Shown here piece by piece: positions 5,606 through 12,304 of a stretch of 12,304 bases of DNA. Position numbers and translations under genes: made by a program. This stretch comes from Bacillota bacterium (GTDB taxonomy: Bacteria > Bacillota > Desulfitobacteriia > Desulfitobacteriales > Desulfitobacteriaceae): contig JAEWCM010000165.1 in NCBI GenBank assembly GCA_023390635.1, forward strand, positions 1-12,304. Direction: 5' to 3'. How positions within the stretch are numbered: the first letter of the stretch is position 1; every line of letters begins with the position of its first letter. Below the pieces are notes generated by a model. That model worked only from the letters and a program-made list of their open reading frames with translations. It did not search any database and was not told the origin of the DNA.

Positions 5606-7459
5606 TCAAGCCGCCTTACTCCCACTTCCATTAGCCTGGCTGTCTCCCGCACGGCTCACTGATACAGTCTTAGCCGTACAAACTGCCCCTTCCCGTAAGC
5701 TGTTCCCATCGGTTCCCTTGATTTCAGGATGGATAACCAGCCAATAAGTAGCGGATGCTTCCAATGCCTTCCCTGGCATCACTTTCAGTGTATCCTGACC
5801 CTCATAACTGAATGTGAGGGGAACCCTCTCCCCGGTGGACTGGTTGATCAGCTCCACCGTCTGTCCGTTGACAGTAGTCCAATCTACCGCACCGGTAAAT
5901 TTAACAGTGAATACTTTGTTAAGTGGGATATTAGTCAACGCTCCCACCCCAGCAAAGTTACTGTAAAAGGCCGGCCATAGCTGGGCCAACTCAGTGTTAC
6001 TCAAATCCCGCCATCCCTTATCGGTACCCACCTGCACCGCCGCCTTACCAGAGGATGAGGCAGCTTTGATCAATTCCGCCATCGGCTGCCAAAAATCCGG
6101 TGTCTGAGCCTGTTTCTGATCAACGTAGAAAGTACGCCCATTAAGGGTAAGCTTCAGCACTCCCCGATGGTCTTCCTGATCTCCTGCTCCACTCGTTGCT
6201 GCACTGCTTGCGCTTAGTAAAAGCCTGGCAGTATCCAAACTGTCATCTTTAATTGTTAGATCGGGACTGATCCCACTTCCCTGAATCACATTCCCCAGGG
6301 GAGAATAGAAGCGGTAAGTAGTGAACTTCATCACACTGCCGTCAGACAGCTGGAAAAGGCTCTGCACCATGCCCTTACCATAAGTATGAGTTCCTAAAAT
6401 CAATCCGGTATTGTAATCTTTCACTGCGCCCATCACCAGCTCGGAAGCGCTGGCTGTATAGCCATTGGTAAGAAAAATCACCGGTGCTTTGAAATCAATC
6501 TGATGATCATCATCTGCTCCGTAAGGAAGACTTTGAGAACGGTTTTTCAACTGAACAGCCGTCTTAGTTCCATATAAGTAAGAACCTAAATCGATCGCCG
6601 CATCCAAGTACCCTCCCGTGTTATTCTGCAAATCTATAATCCAGCCCCGTAAAGAGTTTGCCCCTTTTTGAGCAAACTGTGCTTGCAAATTCTGGGCTAC
6701 TTGAGCAAATTCATCGGCCGTATTGGTTCCAAAGCTGTTTATGGCGATATAGCCGATTCCGTCATCCAATATCTGACCGGAGACGGTAGGTTCTTCAATG
6801 ATTTGGCGAATGACATCGACTGTAAGGGTCTGACCCTGGCGCTCCACCGTTAGGGTCACTTTCGTTCCTGCTTCCCCTTTTATCAGAGACAAGGACTGCT
6901 CCAATTCCATACCCTGCAGACTCTGCCCATCTGCTCCGGTAATGATATCCTCAGCCTTCAGTCCGGCGTTTTCTGCCGGAGAACCGCCGATAACTGACTG
7001 AATCAAAATACCCTTCTCGTCCTTCTCCACATGAACACCGATACCGGCAAACCGGTTATCGATGCTGTTGGCAAATTCCTCATATTCCTCCGCTGTAAAA
7101 TAAGCGGCCCACGGATCATTCAGTCCCTTAAGCATATCCTCAATGGTAGAGGCATTCAGCACACTATCCGGCACTTTGTCTACATAATAGCTGCTCAAAT
7201 AGCTGCGGGCTTCAGCCTTGACCTGATCCGATTCAGCCGCCAGGGAAACCGCCTGACTATCAGATGCCACAGAAGCAGAGCCACTTGGGATAACACCATG
7301 ATCCGTAATCTCTGCAGCGGTCTGATTAGGGCCAAGCGCAAAAGCCGGCACTCCCCCCTGTATTCCGCTTAGGATTAAAGACAGGCCCAAAAGGAGTGCC
7401 ATACTTCCTCTTCTCACCCAACTTGTTCTTTCATTTTGCTGTTGTTTACTTCTTTTCAT
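5606..7459 (-). CDS. secreted S41 carboxyl-terminal processing protease with PDZ and Ig-like domains
   Basis: A 617-residue exported serine protease. Residues 1-45 are a signal peptide or membrane anchor (basic start, hydrophobic core at 20-40). A linker is followed by the usual S41 N-terminal segment (YYVDKVPDSVL, then LKGLNDPWAAYFTAEEY, about 91-127), a PDZ domain (about 135-215, GIGVHVEKDEKG and GSPAENAGLKAEDII), and the S41 core (about 230-405). The catalytic residues fit S337 (TASASE), K362 and Q366 (YGKGMVQ), with the 25- and 4-residue spacing of CtpB. The GSGISPD motif closes the core. The C-terminal 200 residues exceed normal CtpA length and include an SbsA-type Ig-like domain (about 500-600). 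Such proteases trim or degrade envelope and spore-coat-side proteins. The ATG has GGAGGGG close upstream. It could be called ctpA or ctpB, but the extra domain makes that uncertain. Confidence 0.92.
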   Translation of the reverse strand: MKRSKQQQNERTSWVRRGSMALLLGLSLILSGIQGGVPAFALGPNQTAAEITDHGVIPSGSASVASDSQAVSLAAESDQVKAEARSYLSSYYVDKVPDSVLNASTIEDMLKGLNDPWAAYFTAEEYEEFANSIDNRFAGIGVHVEKDEKGILIQSVIGGSPAENAGLKAEDIITGADGQSLQGMELEQSLSLIKGEAGTKVTLTVERQGQTLTVDVIRQIIEEPTVSGQILDDGIGYIAINSFGTNTADEFAQVAQNLQAQFAQKGANSLRGWIIDLQNNTGGYLDAAIDLGSYLYGTKTAVQLKNRSQSLPYGADDDHQIDFKAPVIFLTNGYTASASELVMGAVKDYNTGLILGTHTYGKGMVQSLFQLSDGSVMKFTTYRFYSPLGNVIQGSGISPDLTIKDDSLDTARLLLSASSAATSGAGDQEDHRGVLKLTLNGRTFYVDQKQAQTPDFWQPMAELIKAASSSGKAAVQVGTDKGWRDLSNTELAQLWPAFYSNFAGVGALTNIPLNKVFTVKFTGAVDWTTVNGQTVELINQSTGERVPLTFSYEGQDTLKVMPGKALEASATYWLVIHPEIKGTDGNSLREGAVCTAKTVSVSRAGDSQANGSGSKAA

Positions 7460-7590
7460 TTTTCCCCTCCTTCACAAGGCTAACAAAGGACTTTAATCCT
7501 TATACTCCTATTTTATAAATTGAAATTAGTATTCGGTAAAAAGGAACAAATTCCTCTATATAAACACCTGGCACCTAGGCTTATTCAGTA

Positions 7591-7653
7591 TCAAAATCTA
7601 GGAATAATTATTTCTGGAACTAATGCTTTTGCATGGATGTACTTTCTGGGCAT
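7591..7653 (-). pseudogene. truncated IS3-type OrfA (transposase N-terminus)
   Basis: The ATG at 7651-7653 has AGGAGG at 7661-7666, seven bases upstream. The peptide starts MPRKYIHAKALVPEI, like the N-terminus of IS3-group OrfA helix-turn-helix proteins found in clostridia, then changes to unrelated residues and stops after 20 codons. The rest of orfA, including its helix-turn-helix, is deleted. It has no function expected of it. The family recognition rests on a short stretch and should be treated as likely, not certain. Confidence 0.55.
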
Positions 7654-7661
7654 AGTAAAAC

Positions 7662-7693
7662 CTCCTGTCATATGTTTTATCCTACAACAGGAG
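7662..7693 (-). promoter_or_regulatory. hairpin masking the ribosome binding site of the IS3 remnant
   Basis: Seven-base arms, CTCCTGT and ACAGGAG on the minus strand, can pair so that the second arm buries the AGGAGG of the OrfA fragment. Transposons such as IS10 and IS50 use such structures to stop translation from read-through transcripts. Only reads into the leader from outside would include both arms. Confidence 0.45.
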
Positions 7694-7780
7694 TCCTTTT
7701 CTTTTCAATGTCCGCTTTGTTTGGGGCAGTCCACTTTTTACAGACGCCACCCTTTTTCTATATTTCCGAGACACCCTATC

Positions 7781-8989
7781 CTATTCTCTAAAATCAATCT
7801 GGACCTCCACTATCTCAGGTCTATTTCCAAGACGAATCGGAGGGCCCCATGTTCCATAACCAGAAGAAACAATCACATGGTATTTTCCTTTAGATAACAA
7901 TCCATAATCCTGCTCAAACACAAGACGAGTAACCCAGCGGAGGGGAAAGAGCTGCCCGGCATGAGTATGTCCAGATAGCTGCAAATCAACACCTGCCTCC
8001 GCTGCCTCGGCAATTCGGCTAGGTTGGTGATCCAGGAGGATCATCGGCAGGTCCAAATTCAAACCCTTCAGTATATCCTTTAAACTTTTTTCCTTTATTA
8101 AACTGGCCTCTGCCTCCGAAATCCTCTGGTCCTTTTCCAGTCTTGACTCCATTCTACGCTGGCTTACATCATTACGTCCCACTAGATAAAAGCTGTTTTC
8201 TATCATTATCACCTCATCTTTTAGAACCTTAACTCCCGCCTCTGTCAAGCTACGGATAATCCCTTCCGGCTCTTTACTAATATACTCATGGTTGCCCGGC
8301 ACAGCATAGACTCCCAAGTCGGCTTTAAGTCCCCGAAAAGATTCTCCCATCTTTTCTCTGAAAAACGGCTGTATCTCATCATCAACGATATCTCCCACCA
8401 AGAAGATAAGGTCAGGGTGGAGGGCATTAATCTCCTTGATCATGCGCAGTAAACGTTCGCGACCGACGATTGTACCCAGGTGAAGATCGGATACCATGAC
8501 AATGCGCAATGAAGAAAATGCACCCCCAGACTTATCAATCTGAACCTGATAGCGCTTTATGCGAGGATGGCAAGCATTCCAACCGCCGTAAACAACAATG
8601 GCAAGAATGATCAAAAAAACGCTTAGACCTAAATAAGGAGTTCCTGAGAAAACAGCTTCCAGTGACGATGGAGTAAGTCCCAGACTCTGACAGAGAGAAA
8701 GAATTAGATCAAAAGGCAGAATAAGCAAAAAGGCATAGAACATGAAGCCCAGCCACCAGGAACCGAGAACGCTCAGCCAGCGGTAAATAAAGAAAGGAAT
8801 TTTGTTTTCCAACAGCCGACTCACTATATACATAAGGGAAAATCCTGCTAAAATAAGCCAATATACTTTTTCATCAATGAAGGGGAGGAACATAAATAAC
8901 CCTTGCCAGCCGCGAAGGCCAATATAATAGCTTAGGCCGCCATAGCCCGCAAGGAACAAAACAAATACTACGATAAATACAGGATTCAT
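7781..8989 (-). CDS. membrane-anchored metallophosphoesterase
   Basis: A 402-residue protein with four predicted transmembrane segments (about 3-25, 43-60, 73-100, 118-137) and a calcineurin-like phosphoesterase domain from about 160 to the end. The two-metal site is complete: DLH at 168-170, GDIVD at 199-203, GNHE at 232-235, the histidine of LLDHQP around 320, and GHTHAGQ at 340-346. This layout is that of YkuE/YaeI-like enzymes, which are membrane-associated; some act on lipid-linked phosphoesters such as UDP-diacylglucosamine, but the substrate here is not shown by the sequence. The side of the membrane cannot be set from sequence alone. The ATG at 8989 follows GGGAG by seven bases. It has its own promoter and is a single-gene unit, with the IS3 remnant after its stop. 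Confidence 0.92.
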   Translation of the reverse strand: MNPVFIVVFVLFLAGYGGLSYYIGLRGWQGLFMFLPFIDEKVYWLILAGFSLMYIVSRLLENKIPFFIYRWLSVLGSWWLGFMFYAFLLILPFDLILSLCQSLGLTPSSLEAVFSGTPYLGLSVFLIILAIVVYGGWNACHPRIKRYQVQIDKSGGAFSSLRIVMVSDLHLGTIVGRERLLRMIKEINALHPDLIFLVGDIVDDEIQPFFREKMGESFRGLKADLGVYAVPGNHEYISKEPEGIIRSLTEAGVKVLKDEVIMIENSFYLVGRNDVSQRRMESRLEKDQRISEAEASLIKEKSLKDILKGLNLDLPMILLDHQPSRIAEAAEAGVDLQLSGHTHAGQLFPLRWVTRLVFEQDYGLLSKGKYHVIVSSGYGTWGPPIRLGNRPEIVEVQIDFRE

Positions 8990-9025
8990 AGACTATCTCC
9001 CTGCTTATAGTAATTCATACCTATT

Positions 9026-9053
9026 ACTATAGCATGCTTCCCCTCTTTTCCAA
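9026..9053 (-). promoter_or_regulatory. promoter of the metallophosphoesterase gene
   Basis: On the minus strand the extended -10 TGCTATAGT (9026-9034) is preceded by TTGGAA (9048-9053) at 16 bases. The leader would be about 30 bases. It separates this gene from the upstream HD-GYP gene. Confidence 0.6.
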
Positions 9054-9087
9054 ATGATTTCTTCATCTAAAAATAGTAACAAATTCT

Positions 9088-9792
9088 TTAGGGTGCATTA
9101 GCCAAATCAATCATCCATTCAAGCCCTAACTCACTCATCATGTGAACAAAAGCGCATCCCAAGTCAGGATCAAACTGCTTTCCCAGCTGATTTTCAATTT
9201 CCCGTAATGCCACTTTTAATCCCAAAGCACGCCGATAAGGGCGGTCAGATATCATTGCTTCAAAGGCATCAGCAATCGTCAAGATGCGTACAGGCAATGA
9301 AATTTCTTCACTCTTCAGCCCGTAGGGGTATCCCCTGCCGTCATATCTTTCATGGTGACACAAGACGACAGGAATAGCAGAGCGAAATTGCCTTGAAGGA
9401 ACAAGAATCTGTGCCCCTATTTCAGCATGACACTTCATCACCTCATATTCAGCCTCTGTCAATGGTGCCGGCTTATATAAAATCCGGTCAGGGATTCCTA
9501 CCTTTCCAATATCATGGAGCAAGGCACCTATGTATAAATCCTTTTTTTCCTGCAGAGAAAGATCTGTGGCATCAGCCAGTTTCATAGCCAGATGAGTCAC
9601 TCGGAGAGAATGTTCCCAAGTACTTTCATCCCTGACTGCCAACATCGTAATCAGGGTCTGCAATAATTCACTGCAAACTAAAGTATCCCTCTGCTCCAGC
9701 CAAGCAATATTGACGGCCTCTTCGATGCTCTTTTCTATTTCTAAGGGGTCAAAACGGCTTACTTTTTCCGCCGCCGGATATTGAGAATTCAT
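9088..9792 (-). CDS. stand-alone HD-GYP domain protein (putative c-di-GMP phosphodiesterase)
   Basis: A 234-residue cytoplasmic protein with a short N-terminal helical region (1-45) and an HD-GYP domain (about 45-220). Visible residues are H61, the HD pair H93-D94 in LLHDIGKVGIPD with K97, H122, the pair H146-H147, and the GYP signature DGRGYP at 151-156, followed by D175 in IADAFEAM. All the usual metal ligands are therefore present, and c-di-GMP hydrolysis (or hydrolysis of related cyclic dinucleotides) is likely. Most HD-GYP proteins carry a receiver, PAS or GAF domain; none is seen here, so the input may come through the N-terminal helices or by protein contact. The ATG at 9792 has AGGAG six bases upstream. 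It is divergent from an XRE regulator, about 180 bases away. Confidence 0.93.
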   Translation of the reverse strand: MNSQYPAAEKVSRFDPLEIEKSIEEAVNIAWLEQRDTLVCSELLQTLITMLAVRDESTWEHSLRVTHLAMKLADATDLSLQEKKDLYIGALLHDIGKVGIPDRILYKPAPLTEAEYEVMKCHAEIGAQILVPSRQFRSAIPVVLCHHERYDGRGYPYGLKSEEISLPVRILTIADAFEAMISDRPYRRALGLKVALREIENQLGKQFDPDLGCAFVHMMSELGLEWMIDLANAP

Positions 9793-9876
9793 ATTTCACT
9801 CCTATATCCCATTCAATTCCTACTTTTGAGATGTTCCAAATACTTGCTCATTTATAGAAAAAACTCTTACTTTCCC

Positions 9877-9905
9877 ATTTTATGACTTTTAGTATATATT
9901 TTCAA
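9877..9905 (-). promoter_or_regulatory. sigma-A-like promoter of the HD-GYP gene
   Basis: On the minus strand TTGAAA (9900-9905) and TAAAAT (9877-9882) are spaced by 17 bases, each five of six to consensus. The leader to the ATG at 9792 is about 75 bases. The promoter lies in the intergenic region shared with the divergent XRE gene, within reach of a local regulator. Confidence 0.65.
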
Positions 9906-9974
9906 CATTTTTCTTTACTTACAGTTACTGAGCGTAGGATAACTTCAAGCGTACAATGGTAATGGAGGTGTTTT

Positions 9975-10319
9975 ATGGAAACTATCCAGAATATAGTTGG
10001 TGCCAATATTCGCTACTACCGCCGTTTGAATAATTTGACCCAAGAAGAATTAGCTGAAAGAGTGGATGTTAGCAGTCCTTACATAGGTTATCTGGAACGG
10101 GGACAGAAGTCACCTTCACTTGAACTTTTGATCCGTTTAGCTGCTGCTTTAAATATTGAGCCAGCACTATTGCTTTCTCCCTTTGATGAAGAAGACTCTC
10201 AACTGAAGCAGCTGATATTGCTTTTATCTAATAAACCTAAAAAAGATATCTGTTTTATTAAGGATGTTGCCTTAGCCTATTTTAAATCGTTAGAAAAAAT
10301 AAATGGTGACTCATCATAA
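9975..10319 (+). CDS. XRE-family transcriptional regulator
   Basis: A 114-residue DNA-binding protein. Residues 7-65 form an HTH_3 domain: IVGANIRYYRRLNNLTQEEL, then the recognition part DVSSPYIGYLERGQKSPS (about 31-48), and IRLAAALNIEPALLL. The C-terminal 45 residues are helical and could serve dimerisation, as in SinR-like or small prophage-type repressors; there is no sensor or protease domain. The ATG at 9975 has GGAGGTG at 9964-9970, a strong site. It is transcribed away from the HD-GYP gene, so it may regulate itself and that gene, which is inference. The stretch from its stop to the ISL3 element (10320-10451) is AT-rich, full of stops in all frames, and shows only short palindromes. 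Confidence 0.9.
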   Translation: METIQNIVGANIRYYRRLNNLTQEELAERVDVSSPYIGYLERGQKSPSLELLIRLAAALNIEPALLLSPFDEEDSQLKQLILLLSNKPKKDICFIKDVALAYFKSLEKINGDSS

Positions 10320-10451
10320 TCGCTGCAGTTAAGAATCTTCGAACAATTTTACTATAAATACCTATAAGATAAGTTACTACAGAAGAAGCTAATTATTAGT
10401 TAACAACATATCCGAAAGTATATATCTCAAGTATAAGGTAAGCGCTTAAAA

Positions 10452-10473
10452 GGTTCTTTCCCACTTTAGTTGA
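10452..10473 (+). repeat. left terminal inverted repeat of the ISL3 element
   Basis: It is 22 bp long and perfectly complementary to 12283-12304. The match ends at the next base (10474 against 12282). Confidence 0.95.
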
Positions 10474-10532
10474 GAATGTTATATAAATTGAATATAATAC
10501 TATTAGAATATGTATTTTGAAAGGCAACTATT

Positions 10533-10976
10533 GTGGATGAATTTATAAAACTACTAGATCCCGCCCTTGATTACGTTGAACATATAACTAAAGAACACAA
10601 ATGCATCATTACAGTGGAATCAAACCGTAAAAACGTGGCATGTCCATATTGTGGGACAGTATCATCCCGAGTCCATTCTGTGTATAAGAGAGAATTTCAG
10701 GACCTTCCCATTCAGGATAATCCGGTTGTTATCCTGATAAGGAACAGAAAAATGTTTTGTGCGAATCCGGAATGCAGCCATAAAACCTTTTCAGAAAGAT
10801 TTGACTTTATTGCATATAAAGCACGGAAAACGGAGCGTCTTATCAAAAAGATCTTGAACCTTTCATCGAGGGTCAGTTCTGTGTCTGCCTCAACCATGTT
10901 AAAAAATGATACAGCAATGGTAAGTAAAAGTACTATTTGCAGACTACTTAAAAAAAACACCTCAGATTGTGGATAG
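10533..10976 (+). CDS. ISL3 transposase, N-terminal part (zinc finger, first helix-turn-helix)
   Basis: A 147-residue frame beginning at GTG (10533-10535), with GAAAGG eight bases upstream. Residues about 35-95 form the ISL3 zinc finger: CPYCG, then after a gap CANPECSHKTFSERF. The region around 105-140 (LIKKILNLSSRVSSVSASTM...STICRLLKK) is the N-terminal helix-turn-helix that binds the terminal repeats. In intact ISL3 transposases this runs straight into the catalytic domain; here the frame leaves it after STICRLLKK and stops at 10974-10976. The continuation is found in the next frame after a run of eight A's. It is thus either the first part of a recoded protein or half of a disrupted gene. 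Confidence 0.85.
   Translation: MDEFIKLLDPALDYVEHITKEHKCIITVESNRKNVACPYCGTVSSRVHSVYKREFQDLPIQDNPVVILIRNRKMFCANPECSHKTFSERFDFIAYKARKTERLIKKILNLSSRVSSVSASTMLKNDTAMVSKSTICRLLKKNTSDCG
10950..10957 (+). other. A8 slippery run at the transposase frame junction
   Basis: The run CTTAAAAAAAACACC lies exactly where the two transposase frames must be joined. Losing one A, or gaining two, on the transcript gives LLKKTPQIVDRNIIYKVCID, a smooth ISL3-like sequence. Runs of eight or more A's are known sites of polymerase slippage. Confidence 0.65.
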
Positions 10977-12282
10977 AAATATCATCTACAAGGTTTGTAT
11001 CGATGATTTTGCATTTAAGAAACGGCACTCTTACGGAACCATTATGGTCGACATTGAAACCCATCGCATCATAGACTTGCTGGATTCCCGGGACAAAGGG
11101 CCGGTAACCCAATGGCTGAAAAGCTTTCCGAATCTCGAGGTAGTATCGCGTGATGGTTCTCATACCTATTCCTCAGCGATTGCAGAGGCTCATCCAAACG
11201 CCATTCAGGTCAGTGACAGGTTCCACTTGTTAAAGAATCTGGCAGAAGCAGTTGAGAAATATATGTTACGTTTATTTCCTGCAAGGCTGGAAATTCCTGC
11301 AACAGAAATCATCAGGGGGCCCGAAATGCAGGCCCTATTGAATACCAGAAATCGAGCTCAGCGAATCCGATTTACAAAGGAGAAATATGAAGAAGGATTT
11401 ACAGTAAGCGAAATAGCCCTTGTAATGCACGCATCAATATCTACCATTAGTAAATATTTAGCGATAAAAGATGAAGATATTCCAGAGGACACCAGCTCAG
11501 TAAGGGAAAGGCAACATAAGGAAGCGATGACGATGATGGATCAGAGAATAGCAAATGTCAGAAGACTTCATGAGCAGGGGTGTTCCATTGAGGAAATTGT
11601 CAGGGTTACCGGTCATATCCGCAATACAATAAAAAGGTATTTAGCCAAAGATTGTTCCAATGTCAATGGACATTATGACTGTCGACGCCCTGGAAAGCTG
11701 CAAGCGTATGAAACAGAGATACTGAAGCTGCGCTCAAAGGGAATGACCTATGCCAAAATTACAGAAATGATCCGTGAAAAAGGGTATGACGGTTCGGTTG
11801 CTGCTTTAAGGGTATTTATGCAGAAAGAAAGAGAACATCAGAAGCGAGCTGAAACAGAAGACCGAGAACCTAAGGAATATATCGCCAGGAAATGGATGGT
11901 CCAGTTAATTTATAGAAATGTAGAAAAAGTGAAAGGGATCACACAGAAACAGTATGAGGCTGTCTTAAAAAAGTACCCGATTCTGGGAAAAGCCTATCAA
12001 ATGCTTCAGCAATTTCATACCCTTATTTTTTCAAAGAAAGCGGATGAATTAGACTTATGGATTGATGAAACGGAGAAGATAGAGATAGCAGAAATCAATT
12101 CATTTCTGGCAGGGCTTAAAAAGGACCTTGCAGCGGTAAAAAATGGCATAGTTTATCCCTATAATAATGGCCTTGCAGAAGGAAGTGTGAACAAGTTGAA
12201 GTTAGTAAAGCGCATCATGTATGGACGTAATAGTTTTGAATTACTAAAATCTAAAACACTACTGCTTGAGGCAATGCATTGA
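10969..12282 (+). CDS. ISL3 transposase, catalytic part
   Basis: A 437-residue frame counted from GTG at 10969-10971, but the homologous sequence already begins upstream near 10948, so this GTG is probably not a real start; no ribosome binding site precedes it. The DDE residues fit D12 or D13 (CIDDFAFKKRHSYG), D83 (VSDRFHLLKN) and E404 (NNGLAEGSVNKLKLVKRIMYG). Between the second D and the E lie three helix-turn-helix-like segments, about 140-165 (GFTVSEIALVMHASISTISK), 200-225 (GCSIEEIVRVTGHIRNTIKR) and 250-283 (GMTYAKITEMIREKGYDGS). Joined to the upstream frame the protein would have about 582 residues, longer than the usual 400-450 of the family. Separate translation would give a catalytic part without its DNA-binding end. 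Confidence 0.85.
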   Translation: MDRNIIYKVCIDDFAFKKRHSYGTIMVDIETHRIIDLLDSRDKGPVTQWLKSFPNLEVVSRDGSHTYSSAIAEAHPNAIQVSDRFHLLKNLAEAVEKYMLRLFPARLEIPATEIIRGPEMQALLNTRNRAQRIRFTKEKYEEGFTVSEIALVMHASISTISKYLAIKDEDIPEDTSSVRERQHKEAMTMMDQRIANVRRLHEQGCSIEEIVRVTGHIRNTIKRYLAKDCSNVNGHYDCRRPGKLQAYETEILKLRSKGMTYAKITEMIREKGYDGSVAALRVFMQKEREHQKRAETEDREPKEYIARKWMVQLIYRNVEKVKGITQKQYEAVLKKYPILGKAYQMLQQFHTLIFSKKADELDLWIDETEKIEIAEINSFLAGLKKDLAAVKNGIVYPYNNGLAEGSVNKLKLVKRIMYGRNSFELLKSKTLLLEAMH

Positions 12283-12304
12283 TCAACTAAAGTGGGAAAG
12301 AACC
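12283..12304 (-). repeat. right terminal inverted repeat of the ISL3 element
   Basis: A perfect reverse complement of 10452-10473, directly after the transposase stop codon and ending with the last base of the window. Confidence 0.95.

Larger units (their letters stand above)
7591..7733 (-). mobile_element. remnant left end of an IS3-family insertion sequence
   Basis: Reading the minus strand from 7733, the segment begins TGGACTGCCCC, the kind of terminus found in IS3-family elements, then a leader with a hairpin, an AGGAGG site and a short start of an IS3-type OrfA. No matching opposite end (TGGACTGCC on the plus strand) lies between here and the S41 gene, and no orfB is present, so the body and right end have been lost. 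It fills most of the 321-base gap between the S41 protease and the phosphoesterase, which otherwise holds only a short AT-rich stretch with a weak TATAAAAT box near 7515 on the minus strand. Boundary on the inner side is approximate. Confidence 0.6.
10452..12304 (+). mobile_element. ISL3-family insertion sequence, complete, 1853 bp
   Basis: Perfect 22-bp terminal inverted repeats bound the element, starting GGTTCTTTCCCACTTTAG at 10452 and ending with the reverse complement at 12304. It carries a zinc-finger plus DDE transposase of the ISL3 type, split into two overlapping frames. The stop codon of the second frame (12280-12282) directly abuts the right repeat. ISL3 elements usually duplicate 8 bp of target; the left copy would be 10444-10451 (GCTTAAAA), but the right copy lies outside the window. 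No passenger genes are present. Confidence 0.93.

Noticed and set aside
7520..7897. Plus-strand ORF of 125 codons
   Set aside because: It covers the IS3 remnant antisense and the end of the phosphoesterase gene, has no ribosome binding site and no recognisable motif.
10320..10451. Gene interrupted by the ISL3 element
   Set aside because: All frames contain several stops and nothing protein-like reaches the IS border, so the insertion looks intergenic.
10948..11163. Minus-strand ORF across the transposase junction
   Set aside because: It is antisense to well-supported DDE transposase sequence and lacks a ribosome binding site.

Overview
The window looks like a chromosomal segment of a low-to-mid GC, spore-former-type Firmicute. 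An anaerobic clostridial lineage such as the Desulfitobacterium/Desulfosporosinus relatives (Peptococcaceae in the broad sense) fits best. The grounds are strong purine-rich ribosome binding sites (AGGAGG/GGAGG types), GTG and TTG starts, sigma-A-like promoters with extended -10 boxes, an S41 protease of Gram-positive style, and YwfO/YwgA-like gene pairing. The genus is inference; no rRNA or other marker gene is present.

Layout. Position 1 lies inside a minus-strand CDGSH iron-sulfur protein gene whose 3' end is cut off. A possible frameshifted small ORF lies just upstream and overlaps its start. On the plus strand follows a small secreted peptide gene with two Cys-Cys pairs, closed by a bidirectional hairpin terminator. 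From about 0.9 to 9.8 kb every recognisable gene is on the minus strand: a heptad-repeat coiled-coil protein, UDP-glucose 4-epimerase (galE, TTG start), a type IV prepilin peptidase, a two-gene operon (SAMHD1/YwfO-like HD phosphohydrolase followed by a small YwgA/Panacea-like partner, overlapping by four bases), a secreted S41 protease with PDZ and Ig-like domains, the remnant of an IS3-family element, a membrane-anchored metallophosphoesterase, and a stand-alone HD-GYP protein. Most of these appear to have their own promoters, so this is mainly a run of small transcription units rather than one operon.

An XRE-type regulator is divergent from the HD-GYP gene. The right end is a complete ISL3-family insertion sequence with perfect 22-bp terminal inverted repeats. 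Its transposase is split into two frames at a run of eight A's. The window stops exactly at the last base of this element, as expected where an assembly breaks at a repeated IS, although that cause is inferred.

How the genes relate. Several act at the cell envelope or surface (GalE sugar nucleotides, prepilin peptidase, S41 protease, membrane phosphoesterase, the Cys-pair peptide), and one is a predicted c-di-GMP phosphodiesterase. The only pair with a clear mechanistic link is the HD phosphohydrolase and its partner. This is the best candidate for an incompletely described system, possibly in nucleotide control or phage defence, but that role is inference. The second point of interest is the split ISL3 transposase, which is either recoded by slippage or inactivated.
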